This document shows, piece by piece, positions 34,794-44,905 of a stretch of 64,000 nucleotides of DNA. Made by a program: the position numbers and the translations under genes. The DNA lies in assembly GCA_014359475.1 (NCBI GenBank), contig JACIZI010000015.1:16455-80454 (forward strand), read 5' to 3'. Every line of letters begins with the position of its first letter. Within the stretch, counting starts at the first letter, position 1. The notes beneath the pieces are model-generated. The model worked only from the letters and a program-made list of their open reading frames with translations, was not told where the DNA came from and did no database searches. This stretch comes from Marinobacter sp. Lineage in GTDB: Bacteria > Pseudomonadota > Gammaproteobacteria > Pseudomonadales > Oleiphilaceae.

Positions 34794-36797
34794 TCAATCA
34801 CCTCGGGCATTTTCCACCGGGAATGGCCGGCCAAGGTGGTACCCCATGGCACCATCCAGGCCCAGGGTGCAGAGTGTTTGCCACTCGGCCGCGGTTTCCA
34901 CACCGGTCGCAAACACCTTCACGCCGCGACTGTGGGCGATACCAGTAACGGACTCGATGTAGAAACGGTTTTCTTCGTGGCTGTCCACCCGGTGCACATA
35001 GCTGTGATCAATACGCAGTGCCTGGAAAGGCAGATTCCTCAGGTAGCTGAAAGGAACACCCCCTACCCCGAAGTGGTCGACAATGACCGGCACACCCATA
35101 CGGCGTAGCCGTTTTGCCAGCAGACCCACATCCCGGCGGTGGTGGTGGATGGTCTGTTCGGAGATGCCGATCCAGATACGGCGGCGAACATCGCCGGCCT
35201 CCTGCAGCGTGATTTCCAGCTGCTTCCGGAAGTCACTGTCCGCCACCGAAGCGGAGCCCAGCGAGACCGCCAGAGTACGATCCGGGTAATGCACCAACTG
35301 CTCCAGAGCCTGGCCGATCATCACTCGATCAATATCGGCAATCAGGCCGAGTCGTTCGGCCATGGGCACAAAGATGCCGGCCCGCACCCAACCACTCTCG
35401 TCGCGAATCCGCGACATCACCTGATAGCAGAGTGGTTCTTTATTCCGGGGGCCATAAAGCGGCTGCTCCCACAAATGAACCTGTCCGCGACGCACCGCCC
35501 GGGAAATGACATCCCGCCAGGCGTCACTGCTGTGATGATTTTCCTGCCCCGGATCCGCTGCATGACAGGCGGAGTCGCCGGACGCCTGGGCCTGACGCAG
35601 TGCTCCATCAGCGGCGGACAGCAGCTCTGCCACTGATGTCGCATCGCCCGCTTGAGCGATACCGGCATGGACTGCCGTTTCCAGGGGCATGGCCTGGTCG
35701 GCATAGTCCGCATCCAGTTGTTCAACCAGGTCCGTGCCCCAGACCTCCGCATCCGCCCGGGATGCACCGGGCAGATAGATCGCGAATTCGGCACCATTGC
35801 GGCGACCGGCAAAAGCTCCGGAATGCCGGTTAACAAACTGCCGGATCCGGTTTGCAACAGAGAACAACAACCGATCTGCCTCTTCGCGACCGAAGCGCTG
35901 ATTGTAATCGGCAAAACCCGCCAGCTGCAGGAGCATCATGATGCCCGGTGCCGCCCCCCGTTCTTCGGACTCCACTTCAACCCGCACCCGCTGGTCAAAT
36001 GCACTGCGACTGGCAAGACCCGTCAGCGGATCTTCATTGTTGATTTTGCGCAAATGCTGGATCAGTTTCGCCTGACCCTCAAATAACTGGCCAAGATCAT
36101 CCGCCATCAGGTTCATGGCATCCCGCACCCGGTTCAGTTCCCGGGTGGAACTGATCTTTACCCGGTGCCGGAAATCCCGCCGGCCCAACGCTTCGGCCTG
36201 CTTTTCCATTTCACCCAGGGGCCGGAGAGTGCGACGCAGTATGATATACAGCAGTGCAAGCCCCAGCCCCCCCAGCAGCAAGGTGCCGCCCACCAGACCG
36301 AGGGTGATCTGCCAAAGATCATGGTAGGCACGCCCGGGATGACTGACCACCTGAACCTTGCCCAGCTGACTCCAGCCCCGCACAACATTGGCCTCCCCGA
36401 CTGGCAGCGGAAGGCGGGCGTAGGACACGAACCACCCCGGCACTCCATCCAGGTCACGGGGTGCCGAGCGCGCGGCAATTTCCTCGCCATCGGTGCCGAT
36501 ATAGGCCACCGACAGGTATCGCCCGCTATCGAACACCGCATCAATCAGCGATGCAGAGGCAACCGGGTCCCGTCCATCAATGGCGTTGGACAGGGAAAGT
36601 CCCGCTGCAGTTGCGGCATCGCTGGCATGACCTTCCATCTGATCCGCCACATAATCCCGGAAATGCTCGAAACTGACACTGACGCTGGCGGCCAGAATCA
36701 GCAGCAAAAGACCACCGGTAAATAAAAGCAGCAGACTCCTGAGGGTCATCACCCCTGCTTGCCGATGGGGGCTGGCCAGTGGAAGCTTCCGTGCCAT
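34794..36797 (-). CDS. LapD-like c-di-GMP receptor with degenerate GGDEF and EAL domains
   Basis: About 667 residues. First membrane helix LLLLFTGGLLLLILAASVSV, a LapD/MoxY-type periplasmic domain (~130 residues, including LIDAVFDSGRYLSVAYIG), a second helix, HAMP linker, then GGDEF with the active site degraded to RRNGAEF. The EAL-like domain lacks the catalytic Glu motif (CYQVMSRI) and has DHFGVGG in place of DDFGTG. Such proteins bind c-di-GMP rather than turn it over; P. fluorescens LapD sequesters the LapG protease. No lapG is in this window. Start taken at ATG 36797; ATG 36749 is an alternative. Confidence 0.82.
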   Translation of the reverse strand: MARKLPLASPHRQAGVMTLRSLLLLFTGGLLLLILAASVSVSFEHFRDYVADQMEGHASDAATAAGLSLSNAIDGRDPVASASLIDAVFDSGRYLSVAYIGTDGEEIAARSAPRDLDGVPGWFVSYARLPLPVGEANVVRGWSQLGKVQVVSHPGRAYHDLWQITLGLVGGTLLLGGLGLALLYIILRRTLRPLGEMEKQAEALGRRDFRHRVKISSTRELNRVRDAMNLMADDLGQLFEGQAKLIQHLRKINNEDPLTGLASRSAFDQRVRVEVESEERGAAPGIMMLLQLAGFADYNQRFGREEADRLLFSVANRIRQFVNRHSGAFAGRRNGAEFAIYLPGASRADAEVWGTDLVEQLDADYADQAMPLETAVHAGIAQAGDATSVAELLSAADGALRQAQASGDSACHAADPGQENHHSSDAWRDVISRAVRRGQVHLWEQPLYGPRNKEPLCYQVMSRIRDESGWVRAGIFVPMAERLGLIADIDRVMIGQALEQLVHYPDRTLAVSLGSASVADSDFRKQLEITLQEAGDVRRRIWIGISEQTIHHHRRDVGLLAKRLRRMGVPVIVDHFGVGGVPFSYLRNLPFQALRIDHSYVHRVDSHEENRFYIESVTGIAHSRGVKVFATGVETAAEWQTLCTLGLDGAMGYHLGRPFPVENARGD

Positions 36798-36955
36798 GAT
36801 CTGAATTCTCCGGTCAGGGCTGCGTGATCTATTCCGCAGAGTTGACAAACAGTTACAAGGTGTCACCTACGCCGACAACAATAAACACTATAGACTTTCC
36901 AACAGGGCTATTGTTGGAGATTATGTCCTTAACCACAAGCAGGGCCCGGAGCGAC

Positions 36956-38572
36956 ATGAGCGACGAAAACCAGAAAGAAAAACTCAGACAACACTTTGCA
37001 CGGCGTGTCACTACCCAGGCCCGGGTGGTTCTGGACACCTGGCAGAAGATCCACGAGCACGACCGTGAGGAAACCGCCAGCTTCCGGTCAGAGTTTGTGG
37101 CCGCCGCAGACAAATTGATGCGCTACGCTCAGCGTTTCGAGATGGAAGCCCACGCCAAAGCCGGAGAGGCGCTGACCAACCTTCTGAAAAACTGGCCACA
37201 GGGCGATCCGTTACCGGAATTCCTGGATGAAAAGATTTCCGGCACCCTTGAACTACTCGCCGGTTGCACCCAGCGTCGCACAGACCTGGAACAACACGAG
37301 CCCCCTCAACAATTCCGCCGCACACCCGTCTATATTGCCCTTTCCGACAGTACTAATGCCGAGCGGCTAATCCGCCAGCTGGAATTTTTCGGCTTCCGTG
37401 CTTCCGCGTTCAACGATGCCGATGAGCTGCTATCTGCCTGCGCACTGCACAAGCCGGAAACCATTCTGATGGATGTGGGGTTCGGAGGTGGCAACAACAG
37501 TGGTATCGCGGCCGTGGAGCGGCTTCAGGAGCGCCACGACACGCCCATCCCGGTCATCTTCCGCAGCGAGGGTGACGGCACCATTGAAACCCGGCTAAGG
37601 GCCTCCCGCTGTGGCGGGGAAGAGTTCTTCTATCCGGCGGTGGATCCGGGCCAGCTGATCGAGAAAATCGAGTCCTACACCCACGGCAACACCATCGAAC
37701 CCTACAAGGTACTGGTACTGGACGATTCCCGGGCCCAGGCGAAGTTCATGGAAACGGTACTGAAGAAGGCAGGCATGATCGCCCACATCATCACCGACCC
37801 CATGCAGATCATCAACGCGCTGGACGAATTCTCCCCGGAAATCATCATCCTGGACATGTACATGCCTGGCTGCACCGGCATGGAGATTGCCCGTGTCATC
37901 CGCCAGCAGGATCGCTTCCACAGCGTGCCGATCATCTATCTGTCTGGCGAGGAGGATGTGAACAAACAACTGCACGCCATGAGCCTGGGCGGTGATGACT
38001 TCCTTACCAAGCCGATTGAGCCCAAGCACCTGATTGCCACTCTGCACAATCGGGGCCGGCGAGCTCGGTCCATGCTGGCGCTGATGATCCGGGACAGCCT
38101 CACCGGCCTGTTCAACCATACCCATACCCTGCACCTGCTTGACCAGGAAATCAGCCGCGCCGGACAGAAGGCCCAGCCCCTGAGTTTTGCCATGATCGAC
38201 CTGGACAACTTCAAAAAGGTCAACGATACCTACGGCCATCCGATCGGCGATCGGGTATTACGCAGCCTTGCCATGTTCCTCAAGCAACGGCTGCGCAAGA
38301 CCGACCACATTGGCCGTTACGGCGGTGAGGAGTTCGCCATTATCTTCCCGGACACCTCGGTGGAAGATGCACGGAACGTGCTCAACGAAATTCGCGGGCG
38401 GTTTGCCGAGCTTCAGCAGCCGGCCGGTGACCGCGACTTCAATGTCACGTTCAGTGCCGGGGTCGCCGGCTGGCAGGGAGAAAGCTCCCAGAACCTGTGC
38501 GAACGGGCCGACCGGGCACTGTACCGGGCAAAGGACGAGGGTCGCAACTGCGTGGAAGCCGCAGAAAACTGA
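36956..38572 (+). CDS. Diguanylate cyclase response regulator (two receiver-like domains + GGDEF)
   Basis: About 538 residues. The N-terminal ~105 residues are helical and HPt-like. Next is a receiver-like domain lacking the acidic pair (YIALSDSTNAERLIRQL, but with LMDVGF), then a complete receiver (VLVLDDSRAQAKFMETVL, phospho-Asp in IIILDMYMPG, Lys in FLTKPI) and a GGDEF domain with active GGEEF. An inhibitory I-site RKTD sits five residues before it. It should make c-di-GMP when phosphorylated. ATG 36956 has GGAG upstream; ATG 36923 also does. Divergent from the LapD-like receptor. Confidence 0.88.
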   Translation: MSDENQKEKLRQHFARRVTTQARVVLDTWQKIHEHDREETASFRSEFVAAADKLMRYAQRFEMEAHAKAGEALTNLLKNWPQGDPLPEFLDEKISGTLELLAGCTQRRTDLEQHEPPQQFRRTPVYIALSDSTNAERLIRQLEFFGFRASAFNDADELLSACALHKPETILMDVGFGGGNNSGIAAVERLQERHDTPIPVIFRSEGDGTIETRLRASRCGGEEFFYPAVDPGQLIEKIESYTHGNTIEPYKVLVLDDSRAQAKFMETVLKKAGMIAHIITDPMQIINALDEFSPEIIILDMYMPGCTGMEIARVIRQQDRFHSVPIIYLSGEEDVNKQLHAMSLGGDDFLTKPIEPKHLIATLHNRGRRARSMLALMIRDSLTGLFNHTHTLHLLDQEISRAGQKAQPLSFAMIDLDNFKKVNDTYGHPIGDRVLRSLAMFLKQRLRKTDHIGRYGGEEFAIIFPDTSVEDARNVLNEIRGRFAELQQPAGDRDFNVTFSAGVAGWQGESSQNLCERADRALYRAKDEGRNCVEAAEN

Positions 38573-38761
38573 CACTATCGTCTTATAGCCGCGAAGCATT
38601 TCCTTGCCCACAATAGGTGCACTGGTGAACCGGGCGTTGCTCCGGCAGCGTCTTTCTGTTTGTCAAAAAGTATTGATTACAGGAATAAAACCCCTCACCA
38701 TGTCCGGATATGGCGCTAAAATCGGCAATCCTGTAGGAATAAGAACAAGGCTTAGGGCAGC

Positions 38762-39202
38762 ATGGCGACAATACTGGTACTGCACGGTCCCAACCTGAAC
38801 CTGCTCGGCACCCGGGAGCCGGAGATCTACGGCTATGAAACCCTGGCCAACATCAACGACCGGTTGTACAACCTGACCGCCGAACGAGGTCATCATCTGC
38901 AGTGCCTCCAATCCAACGCGGAATACGAGCTGATCGACCGGTTGCACGATGCTCGTACGGAAGGCGTGGATTTCATCATCATCAATCCGGCCGCCTTCAC
39001 CCATACCAGCGTTGCCCTGCGCGACGCGCTGCTGGCCACCGGCATTCCCTTTATCGAGGTGCACCTGTCCAACGTGCACAGCCGTGAACCATTCCGGCAC
39101 CACTCCTACTTCTCGGATGTCGCCGAAGGCGTCATCTGCGGACTGGGCAGCCAGGGCTATGACCTGGCCCTGCAGGCTGCTCTGACACGAATTCACCGAT
39201 AG
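38762..39202 (+). CDS. aroQ: Type II 3-dehydroquinate dehydratase
   Basis: A 146-residue dodecameric enzyme of the shikimate pathway. Motifs: [19 protein letters not shown], catalytic Tyr in that loop, [35 protein letters not shown] (catalytic region) and [17 protein letters not shown]. It precedes accBC, an arrangement conserved in Pseudomonas and many proteobacteria. Confidence 0.97.
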   Translation: MATILVLHGPNLNLLGTREPEIYGYETLANINDRLYNLTAERGHHLQCLQSNAEYELIDRLHDARTEGVDFIIINPAAFTHTSVALRDALLATGIPFIEVHLSNVHSREPFRHHSYFSDVAEGVICGLGSQGYDLALQAALTRIHR

Positions 39203-39226
39203 ACCCAGTAGCGGAACTGACCGACT

Positions 39227-39679
39227 ATGGATATTCGCAAGATCAAAAAACTGATAGAGCTTCTTGAAGAGTCCGATGTAGAGGAGCTGGAGATTCACGA
39301 AGGCGACGACTCGGTTCGCATCGCCCGCCGCAGGGAGCCGTTGGTTGCTCCCCAGCCAGCGCCCCAGCACGTGACCTCTGCCTCCCTGTCTCAGACGGCA
39401 GCGCCAGAACCCCGGGAGCAAGCCGAGGTAAATGACAAGCCCCGGGGCCACACCGTTAACTCACCCATGGTGGGCACTTTCTATGAGGCTCCGTCCCCCA
39501 CATCCAAGGCATTCGTGGAAGTCGGCCAACAGGTCAATGCTGGTGACGTGGTATGCATTGTCGAAGCCATGAAAATGATGAACCAGATCGAGGCAGACAA
39601 GAGCGGTACTGTTACCGAAATTCTGGTTGAGAACGGCCAACCGGTAGAGTTCGGCCAGCCCCTCATCGTCATTTCCTGA
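39227..39679 (+). CDS. accB: Biotin carboxyl carrier protein of acetyl-CoA carboxylase
   Basis: A 150-residue BCCP. The N-terminal ~30 residues ([20 protein letters not shown]) interact with AccC. A Pro/Ala-rich linker follows, and the C-terminal biotinyl domain has the biotinylation motif [12 protein letters not shown] with the modified Lys. It precedes accC by 17 bp in the aroQ-accB-accC-prmA group. Confidence 0.97.
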   Translation: MDIRKIKKLIELLEESDVEELEIHEGDDSVRIARRREPLVAPQPAPQHVTSASLSQTAAPEPREQAEVNDKPRGHTVNSPMVGTFYEAPSPTSKAFVEVGQQVNAGDVVCIVEAMKMMNQIEADKSGTVTEILVENGQPVEFGQPLIVIS

Positions 39680-39696
39680 AGCGGATAATCCCCGAC

Positions 39697-41043
39697 ATGG
39701 CCATGCTAGATAAAGTTCTGATCGCCAACCGCGGTGAAATTGCCCTTCGGATACTCCGTGCCTGCAAGGAACTGGGCATCAAGACCGTTGCGGTTCATTC
39801 CCAGGTAGACCGGGATCTGATGCACGTAAGGCTTGCGGACGAGTCCGTCTGCATTGGCCCCAACAACGCCACCGAAAGCTACCTGAATATCCCCGCGATC
39901 ATCAGTGCCGCAGAGGTGACCGACTCGGTGGGCATCCACCCCGGCTACGGCTTTCTTGCAGAAAATGCCGATTTTGCCGAACAGGTCGAGAAGAGCGGCT
40001 TCCGGTTTATCGGCCCACGCGCTGACACCATCCGCCTGATGGGCAACAAGGTGGCTGCCATCAATGCCATGATCAAGGCTGGTGTACCAACCGTGCCCGG
40101 ATCAGACGGTCCAATAACGGATGACGATGAACGCACCCTGGAAATCGCCCGGGAAATCGGATATCCGGTGATTATCAAGGCGGCTTCCGGCGGCGGCGGA
40201 AGGGGCATGCAAGTGGTGCACTCCGAGGCCGCGCTGCTGAAAAGCGTGCAGATTACCCAGAGTGAAGCCCGTAACGCCTTCGGCGACCCGACGGTTTACC
40301 TGGAAAAATATCTCGACCGCCCGCGCCACGTAGAAGTGCAGGTTCTGGCAGACATGCACGGCAACGTTATCCACCTTGGTGACCGGGACTGCTCCATGCA
40401 GCGCCGCCACCAGAAGGTTCTGGAGGAGGCCCCGGCGCCGGATATCGATCCGCAAGCCCGGGAAAGGACTCTCAAGGCCTGCGTGGATGCCTGCAAGGAA
40501 ATCGGTTATGTGGGAGCCGGCACCTTCGAGTTCCTCTACCAGGACAGTAGCTTCTACTTTATCGAGATGAACACCCGGGTGCAGGTGGAGCATCCCGTTT
40601 CGGAAATGGTAACCGGCGTGGATATCGTGCGTGAACAGTTACGCGTCGCCAGTGGCATGCCCCTGCAATACAGCCAGAATGACATCCAGATCTGCGGTCA
40701 CGCCCTGGAATGCCGGATCAACGCTGAAGATCCCGTAACCTTCGTGCCCAGCCCCGGCAAAGTGAAGCACTTCCACGCCCCCGGCGGCAACGGCGTGCGG
40801 GTAGACTCCCACCTGTACAGTGGTTATACCGTGCCGCCCTACTACGACTCCCTGGTAGGCAAACTGATCACCTGGGGGGATGACCGGGAAATTGCCCGGC
40901 GGCGTATGAAAAATGCCCTCGACGAGCTGGTGGTAGAAGGGATCAAGACCAATCAGCCGCTGCACCGCCGACTGGTGCGTGATGGCGGTTTCAAGCAGGT
41001 GGAATTCACCATCCACTACCTGGAAAAGCTCATCAACGACTGA
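39697..41043 (+). CDS. accC: Acetyl-CoA carboxylase, biotin carboxylase subunit
   Basis: A 448-residue ATP-grasp enzyme carboxylating BCCP-biotin in fatty acid synthesis. Motifs: [23 protein letters not shown]-grasp glycine loop [45 protein letters not shown], and the catalytic [17 protein letters not shown] 39697 or ATG 39703 are both possible; E. coli AccC begins at the position of the second. Confidence 0.97.
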   Translation: MAMLDKVLIANRGEIALRILRACKELGIKTVAVHSQVDRDLMHVRLADESVCIGPNNATESYLNIPAIISAAEVTDSVGIHPGYGFLAENADFAEQVEKSGFRFIGPRADTIRLMGNKVAAINAMIKAGVPTVPGSDGPITDDDERTLEIAREIGYPVIIKAASGGGGRGMQVVHSEAALLKSVQITQSEARNAFGDPTVYLEKYLDRPRHVEVQVLADMHGNVIHLGDRDCSMQRRHQKVLEEAPAPDIDPQARERTLKACVDACKEIGYVGAGTFEFLYQDSSFYFIEMNTRVQVEHPVSEMVTGVDIVREQLRVASGMPLQYSQNDIQICGHALECRINAEDPVTFVPSPGKVKHFHAPGGNGVRVDSHLYSGYTVPPYYDSLVGKLITWGDDREIARRRMKNALDELVVEGIKTNQPLHRRLVRDGGFKQVEFTIHYLEKLIND

Positions 41044-41057
41044 TACCGGAAGCCCCT

Positions 41058-41954
41058 ATGGCCTGGATACAACTACAGATTCCCGCTGACCCGGACACCG
41101 CGGACCAGTTGGAGGATCTGCTCATGGAACTGGGTGCACAGGCCGTTTCCATGGAAGACGGTGCCGACCAGCCCCTCTACGAGCCTGATCCGGGCACCAC
41201 CCCCCTTTGGCAACAGACCCGCGTAACCGGCCTGTTCGACTCGGAAGCAGACATCGACCAGCTTTGTTCAATGCTCCGGGACGTCTGGCACCAGCAGACC
41301 CAGCAAACCCTCCCGGAGATTGGAGTCACTCTGGTGGAGGACAAAGACTGGGAGCGGGCCTGGATGGACGATTTCAAGCCGCTGCGGTTCGGCAAACGGC
41401 TCTGGATTGTACCCAGCTGGCACGATGTTCCGGACCCGGAAGCCGCCAACCTGATGCTCGACCCCGGTCTGGCCTTTGGCACCGGCACCCACCCTACCAC
41501 AGCCCTGTGCCTGGAATGGCTGGACGCCCAGGAGGTAACGGGAAAACAAGTCATTGATTACGGCTGCGGCTCCGGCATTCTGGGCCTGGCTGCTTTGATG
41601 CTCGGGGCAGATCATGTCATCGGCGTGGATACCGACCCCCAGGCACTGGAAGCGAGCCGCGATAACGCTCGCCGTAACGGGATTGATGACGTCCATCTGG
41701 ATGTGTACCTGCCAGAGCAGGAACCGGACACCCGGTCCGATATCATGCTCGCCAACATCCTTGCCCGGCCGCTGATCGGCCTGGCCCCTCACCTGGCCAG
41801 CCGGGTGAAGCCCGGCGGGCATCTGGTGCTGTCCGGCATCCTGTCCAGTCAGGCTCGGGAAGTGATGGATGCCTACGAACCCTGGTTCACCATGGACGAG
41901 CCGGTGGCCCGCGAAGACTGGATCCGGCTCACAGGTCGGCGCAACAGCGAATGA
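41058..41954 (+). CDS. prmA: Ribosomal protein L11 methyltransferase PrmA
   Basis: A 298-residue enzyme trimethylating L11. An N-terminal ~100-residue substrate-recognition domain (MAWIQLQIPADPDTADQLED) leads to the class I SAM domain with LAFGTGTHPTTALCLEWLD, motif I VIDYGCGSGILGLAAL and MLANILARPL. It follows accC by 14 bp, as in many gammaproteobacteria. Confidence 0.96.
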   Translation: MAWIQLQIPADPDTADQLEDLLMELGAQAVSMEDGADQPLYEPDPGTTPLWQQTRVTGLFDSEADIDQLCSMLRDVWHQQTQQTLPEIGVTLVEDKDWERAWMDDFKPLRFGKRLWIVPSWHDVPDPEAANLMLDPGLAFGTGTHPTTALCLEWLDAQEVTGKQVIDYGCGSGILGLAALMLGADHVIGVDTDPQALEASRDNARRNGIDDVHLDVYLPEQEPDTRSDIMLANILARPLIGLAPHLASRVKPGGHLVLSGILSSQAREVMDAYEPWFTMDEPVAREDWIRLTGRRNSE

Positions 41955-42016
41955 CGAACCCGGGCGGACCGGCTAAACTGCGACACTGACAGTAAGACCG
42001 GTGACAGGAACCCAGC

Positions 42017-43294
42017 ATGACCGAATCCACCCTGCAGACCCGATGCCCGGAGTGCGCAACCCGCTTCCAGGTGAGTGACGAACAACTCGGCATCGCCAAA
42101 GGAAAAGTTCGTTGCGGTAAATGCATGGCGGTTTTCAATGCGATTGAACACAAGATCAGCGACGGGTATCCGACTGGTATTGAAGAGCAGCCATGGGATG
42201 AGCATGCGCCAGCTGCTTCCCCCGACTCCCAGCCCTCCCCGCAAACACCGGATGATCAGCCGCACGGCACCGACATCGCCAGCGGCTTCAGCGCCGACGA
42301 CGACTTTGTGTTTGCCGACAATCCGGAAGAGGATGCCGCAGAAGAACGCTACCAGGGCAGCACCGCGAAGTTTTCCGAGGACGAACTCAGTGACAGTTTC
42401 CTGTCCCTGAACGAGAGCGGCAAGGAGTCCGATTTCCGGGAGGGTGATGACACCCGGATGGATAAAAACACGGACGAAAGCTGGGCCGAAGCCATACTCG
42501 AAGAAGAATCTGGCGGAACCCCGGCGGGCAAATCAGAAGCAGAGCCCCGCCACGAACAACCAGAGCCTGAACCTGAGCCAGCACCACACACAACATGGGC
42601 AGAGCCCGAAACTCCTGAGCCAGAACCGGCACAGGCCGGTACCGCAACGCCGGCCAGCGATAGCTGGCGTCTGGCAGGTAACGAAACGCCAGTCTCCGAG
42701 CCCGACCCTGAACCCTGGTCACTATCCGGCAGCAGGGCTCGATCCCCCTGGGAAGGCCTGCAACGGGACCCGGTACCTGCCTATCGGCGACACCATAACC
42801 GGGGCCGTTTCCGGAGCATGCTGTGGACCCTGGTGGTATTGACCCTGACCGCGGGACTGATATCCCAGGTGGTCTGGTTCCAGTTTGACCGACTCTCGGC
42901 CATTCCGGAGTTGCGCCCGCTCTACGAGAAAGGCTGCGCACTGGCCGGCTGCCAACTCGCGCCCCTGTTGCAGCTGGACAAGATTGAAAGCCGCAAACTG
43001 GTGGTACGCACCAACCCCGACAATCGCAACCAGTTGCTGGTGGATGCTGAGATTGTTAACGAAGCAGAATTCGAACAGCCCTTCCCCGCCATCGCCCTGA
43101 CCTTCTCCAACCTGAACGGCGATGTGGTCGCCCAGAGCCTGTTCACGCCGGACGAGTACCTGGCGGGAGAAGGCAAGGGCCTGGACACCATGGTGCCGGG
43201 CATCCCCGTGCGCATCACCATCAGCATACGAGATCCGGGCCGGGACGCGGTCAACTACAACATGGTTTTCCGGCCGAACCCCCTCCTGCAGTAA
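42017..43294 (+). CDS. Zinc-ribbon domain protein with DUF3426
   Basis: A 425-residue protein. The N-terminal MJ0042-type zinc ribbon has two CxxC pairs (RCPECATRF and RCGKCMAVFNA). Residues ~50-255 are acidic, Pro/Glu-rich and likely disordered. One membrane helix (SMLWTLVVLTLTAGLISQVV) precedes a C-terminal DUF3426 domain (CQLAPLLQLDKIESRKLVV). The gene commonly lies between prmA and dusB-fis in this lineage. Its function is unknown; the layout suggests a cytosolic metal-binding head tied to a periplasmic domain. Confidence 0.85.
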   Translation: MTESTLQTRCPECATRFQVSDEQLGIAKGKVRCGKCMAVFNAIEHKISDGYPTGIEEQPWDEHAPAASPDSQPSPQTPDDQPHGTDIASGFSADDDFVFADNPEEDAAEERYQGSTAKFSEDELSDSFLSLNESGKESDFREGDDTRMDKNTDESWAEAILEEESGGTPAGKSEAEPRHEQPEPEPEPAPHTTWAEPETPEPEPAQAGTATPASDSWRLAGNETPVSEPDPEPWSLSGSRARSPWEGLQRDPVPAYRRHHNRGRFRSMLWTLVVLTLTAGLISQVVWFQFDRLSAIPELRPLYEKGCALAGCQLAPLLQLDKIESRKLVVRTNPDNRNQLLVDAEIVNEAEFEQPFPAIALTFSNLNGDVVAQSLFTPDEYLAGEGKGLDTMVPGIPVRITISIRDPGRDAVNYNMVFRPNPLLQ

Positions 43295-43337
43295 TGCTGC
43301 CGGGGGACTCGCAATCGTGCAAAAGTCAACCAGAGCG

Positions 43338-43410
43338 AGCGAAAAATAATCATCTTTTTTCGCTGTCAAGCCCCTTCAATCGCTCCTCGCCCGGCGGTAT
43401 CATTACCGCC
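43338..43410. other. Inverted repeats in the dusB-fis leader region
   Basis: Upstream of dusB are an AT-rich inverted repeat, AGCGAAAAA (43338-43346) with TTTTTCGCT (43356-43364), and a perfect 7-bp hairpin GGCGGTA-TCAT-TACCGCC (43393-43410). Neither is followed by a T-run. The AT-tract could be an UP element or a Fis autoregulation site at the dusB-fis promoter; this is speculation from position. Confidence 0.3.
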
Positions 43411-43486
43411 CTCCTGATTGCCACCGGTTACTTATTGAGCAATCAGACGATCAGGCTCTGGTAAACCCGCTGTAACACGGACTCAG

Positions 43487-44488
43487 ATGATGCTGCCGAC
43501 CGCAAAAATCGGGCCGTATACATTGCCAAACCCGCTGATTGTGGCCCCCATGGCGGGTGTCACGGACCGGCCCTTCCGGCTGCTGTGCCGCCGGCTGGGC
43601 GCAGGCCTTGCCGTGTCAGAGATGGTGATTGCCGACACCCGGCTCTGGAACACCCGTAAGTCACGGTTCCGGCTGGACCATCACGGTGAGCCGGAACCAC
43701 GTTCGGTACAAATTGCCGGCGGTGACCCGGAGATGCTCGCCCACGCCGCCCGCCTGAATGCAGAACAGGGCGCACAGATCATCGACATCAATATGGGCTG
43801 CCCCGCCAAGAAAGTCTGCAACAAGGCTGCGGGCTCTGCGCTTATGAAGGACGAAGCGCTGGTACGAGACATCCTGGAAGCCGTGGTATCGGCGGTTGAT
43901 GTGCCGGTCACCCTGAAAATGCGCACCGGATGGGACCGGGAGCACCGCAATGCCCCGGTCATCGCGCGTATGGCGGAAGATGCCGGCATCCAGGCTCTGG
44001 CGATTCACGGCCGCACCCGTGCGGATGCCTACAGGGGCGAAGCGGAATACGACACCATCGCCCGGGTCAAGGAGACGGTTGGCATACCGGTCTTCGCCAA
44101 CGGCGATATCAGCACGCCAGAGCAGGCCAGAGAAGTACTCCGGCACACCGCTGCAGATGGCTTGCTGATCGGCCGCGGAGCCCAGGGCCGGCCCTGGATT
44201 TTCCGGGAAATACTGCATTACCTGCAGACCGGTGAAACCCTGGCCGAACCACCGGTGGCAGAGGTGGAACAGATTCTGGTGGAGCACCTGCTGGCGCTGC
44301 ACCGGTTCTACGGGGAAACCATGGGTGTGCGCATTGCCCGCAAGCATGTGGGCTGGTACCTGCAGACCCACGACCCGGACAAACAGTTCAGAAAACGCTT
44401 CAACGCCATCGACCATGGGCTGGAGCAGAAAGACGCGATTAAACAGCACTTTACAAGCTTACGAAATGGAGAGGTATTCGCAGCATGA
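43487..44488 (+). CDS. dusB: tRNA-dihydrouridine synthase DusB
   Basis: A 333-residue FMN TIM-barrel enzyme reducing uridine in tRNA. Motifs: [20 protein letters not shown], the catalytic Cys in [42 protein letters not shown] and the FMN-phosphate loop [18 protein letters not shown]. It overlaps fis by 4 nt, the conserved dusB-fis operon of gammaproteobacteria. Confidence 0.96.
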   Translation: MMLPTAKIGPYTLPNPLIVAPMAGVTDRPFRLLCRRLGAGLAVSEMVIADTRLWNTRKSRFRLDHHGEPEPRSVQIAGGDPEMLAHAARLNAEQGAQIIDINMGCPAKKVCNKAAGSALMKDEALVRDILEAVVSAVDVPVTLKMRTGWDREHRNAPVIARMAEDAGIQALAIHGRTRADAYRGEAEYDTIARVKETVGIPVFANGDISTPEQAREVLRHTAADGLLIGRGAQGRPWIFREILHYLQTGETLAEPPVAEVEQILVEHLLALHRFYGETMGVRIARKHVGWYLQTHDPDKQFRKRFNAIDHGLEQKDAIKQHFTSLRNGEVFAA

Positions 44489-44805
44489 CCGCAGAAACTT
44501 TGGCTAATGAAAATAATAGTAGCCGGCCCGCTAATGATGAAGTCCACCAGCTACAGACTGTCAGCACCAGCGGTGATGCGGTCACGCTCCGGGACAGTGT
44601 TGAAGTCGCCCTGACGAACTATCTCGCGCAACTCGATGGTGCACCGGTATCCGATGTGTACCAACTGGTGCTTTCCGAAGTGGAAGCCCCGTTACTGGAG
44701 CAGGTGATGAAGTACACCCGCAACAACCAGACCAAGGCATCCACCATGCTGGGACTGAACCGCGGCACCCTGCGCAAGAAACTCAAGCAGTATGGTCTGT
44801 TATAA
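44485..44805 (+). CDS. fis: Nucleoid-associated DNA-bending protein Fis
   Basis: A 106-residue Fis protein. The N-terminal ~50 residues include the beta-hairpin region and the C-terminal core has the dimer helix and helix-turn-helix: [20 protein letters not shown] followed by [18 protein letters not shown], nearly invariant in Fis. ATG 44485 overlaps the dusB stop. A terminator follows. Confidence 0.97.
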   Translation: MTAETLANENNSSRPANDEVHQLQTVSTSGDAVTLRDSVEVALTNYLAQLDGAPVSDVYQLVLSEVEAPLLEQVMKYTRNNQTKASTMLGLNRGTLRKKLKQYGLL

Positions 44806-44820
44806 TCAGACCCGACCCTG

Positions 44821-44859
44821 AAGGGCCTCCCGGATGCGTTCGCGAGGCCCTTGTTGTTT
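44821..44859 (+). terminator. Intrinsic terminator after fis
   Basis: AAGGGCCTC and GAGGCCCTT form a perfect 9-bp stem with a 14-nt loop, followed by GTTGTTTG, an imperfect T-rich tail. Confidence 0.65.
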
Positions 44860-44905
44860 GCATCAGGCTACCTCCGGCTTATCTGAACAGTGAAGAATGT
44901 GACCC

